From NCBI GenBank assembly GCA_937901285.1, contig CALCHI010000182.1, forward strand, positions 1 to 7,475: a stretch of 7,475 bases of DNA. Direction: 5' to 3'. This DNA comes from UBA8437 sp003445035 (GTDB lineage: Bacteria > Planctomycetota > Planctomycetia > Planctomycetales > Planctomycetaceae). The notes under the pieces are model-generated. The model was not told where the DNA came from and made no database searches. It was given only the letters and a program-made list of their open reading frames with translations. Made by a program: the position numbers and the translations under genes. Each line of letters opens with the position of its first letter. Positions within the stretch are counted from its first letter, which is position 1. Below, in pieces: positions 6,613-7,475 of this stretch.

Positions 6613-7475
6613 ATGAATCGCTGGCTGAATTTCCAACCACTGTCGATCGTGCTCGTATTGCTGTCTGGTCTTGGATCTCCGGTCCGCGAGGCCGAAGCGG
6701 CCGGGTCGCGCCCGAACATCCTGTTCCTGTTCGCCGATGACCAGCGACCCGACACGATTGCGGCGTACGGCAACTCTCACATTCGCACCCCCAATATCGA
6801 CCGGCTGGTCCATTCCGGGTTCAACTTTCGCCGTGCCTACTGCATGGGGTCGATTCACGGAGCGGTTTGCCAGCCCAGCCGTGCGATGTTGATGAGCGGT
6901 CGCACGTTGTGGCGGGTGCCGATGAATCTCAAGGGCGTGCCGCTGCTCCCCGACGTGCTTGCTCGCAGCGGTTACGTCACCTTCGGCACAGGCAAGTGGC
7001 ACAACCGGGCCGAGTCGTTCATCCGAGCGTTTCAACACGGCAAGTCGGTTTTCATCGGCGGTATGTCCGATCACACGAAGGTGCCAATCCGGGACCTGAC
7101 CGCTGACGGAAAACTGACTTCTCCAAGGATGGCCAAGCGGTTTTCAAGCGAGGTCTTTGCCGATGCGGTGATCGATTTTCTCGACAGCCGGAAGGGAAAA
7201 TCCGACAAGCCGTTTTTCGCGTACGCCGCCTTCACCTCGCCGCATGACCCCAGGCAACCACCCAGGAAATTTGCCCAGATGTACGCGTCCGATCGAGTCA
7301 AGCTGCCGCTGCCGGCCAACTTCATGCCGCAGCATCCTTTCCACAACGGGTGGATGGTGGGTCGGGATGAGTCGTTGGCGGCCTGGCCGCGAACCCCCGA
7401 TGTGATCCGCAGTCAGCTGGGCGAGTACTACGGGATGATCAGCCACCTGGATGAACAGGTTGGACGTGTGCTGGC
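6613..7475 (+). CDS. Secreted formylglycine-dependent sulfatase (C-terminus cut by window edge)
   Basis: An open frame of 287 codons runs to the window edge. It hydrolyses a sulfate ester by family; the substrate cannot be read from the sequence. Residues 1-30 form a Sec signal peptide (hydrophobic SIVLVLLSGLG, cleavage near AEA-AG). Sulfatase motifs follow: PNILFLFADDQRPDT with metal-ligand pair D42-D43, TPNIDRL (59-65), and GAVCQPSRAMLMSGR (83-97). This last motif is the complete CxPSR signature, whose C86 would be oxidised to formylglycine. GTGKWH (K128, H130) and TSPHDPRQPP (H211) give the usual active-site Lys/His residues. The fragment ends in GMISHLDEQVGRVLA, typical of the middle of the domain, so roughly the second half is missing. 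The gene is divergent from the PSD1 operon, 126 bases away. An in-frame ATG at 6574 would add 13 residues before the signal peptide; I prefer 6613 for the better signal. Neither start has a clear Shine-Dalgarno. Confidence 0.95.
   Translation, partial: MNRWLNFQPLSIVLVLLSGLGSPVREAEAAGSRPNILFLFADDQRPDTIAAYGNSHIRTPNIDRLVHSGFNFRRAYCMGSIHGAVCQPSRAMLMSGRTLWRVPMNLKGVPLLPDVLARSGYVTFGTGKWHNRAESFIRAFQHGKSVFIGGMSDHTKVPIRDLTADGKLTSPRMAKRFSSEVFADAVIDFLDSRKGKSDKPFFAYAAFTSPHDPRQPPRKFAQMYASDRVKLPLPANFMPQHPFHNGWMVGRDESLAAWPRTPDVIRSQLGEYYGMISHLDEQVGRVL

Noticed and set aside
6487..7074. Upstream extension of the PSD1 frame, giving a 1220-residue protein
   Set aside because: It would place 196 residues before a clear signal peptide and lies opposite the sulfatase, whose motifs are unmistakable. 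The ATG at 6486 directly precedes the signal peptide.
1..7475. CRISPR arrays, tRNA or rRNA genes, insertion sequences, defence genes and long direct repeats
   Set aside because: I looked for these and saw none. The window is filled by four protein genes, and the only intergenic gap above about 50 bases is the 126-base divergent region.

Overview
The window looks like chromosomal DNA from a planctomycete (phylum Planctomycetota). It is GC-rich and packed with secreted proteins of families that are heavily expanded in that phylum: a PSCyt1/PSCyt2/PSD1 cytochrome-domain protein (DUF1549/DUF1553), a DUF1501 protein with a Tat signal, and a formylglycine-type sulfatase. Genus and species cannot be named from this sequence alone.

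Layout. Positions 1-6486 hold a minus-strand run of three genes, read right to left: the PSD1/DUF1549/DUF1553 protein (6486 to 3412), the DUF1501 protein (3373, or 3415 with a GTG start, to 1943), and a large secreted protein of unrecognised family (1946 to beyond position 1, C-terminus cut by the window edge). The third gene overlaps the second by 4 bases (ATGA) and has a good Shine-Dalgarno inside the upstream gene, so the run is almost certainly one operon. Positions 6487-6612 are a short divergent intergenic region holding a GC-rich hairpin and a possible -10 element. From 6613 to the right edge a sulfatase is read on the plus strand and is cut off at its C-terminus.

How the genes may work together. 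All four products carry export signals, so they act in the periplasm or outside the cell. The sulfatase has the complete CxPSR motif that is converted to formylglycine. The DUF1501 protein belongs to the same alkaline-phosphatase/sulfatase fold superfamily by family knowledge. The PSD1 protein carries two CxxCH haem-attachment motifs. The third protein has a beta-rich N-terminal half and a C-terminal half that could be a glycosidase-like barrel. The simplest reading is a locus for use of a sulfated glycan or related organic sulfate, but no substrate can be read from the sequence and the role of PSD1/DUF1501 pairs is not established.

No mobile element, tRNA, rRNA, CRISPR array or striking repeat was seen. 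The window is largely ordinary for this phylum. Its least explained parts are the unrecognised third gene and its tight coupling to the PSD1/DUF1501 pair.
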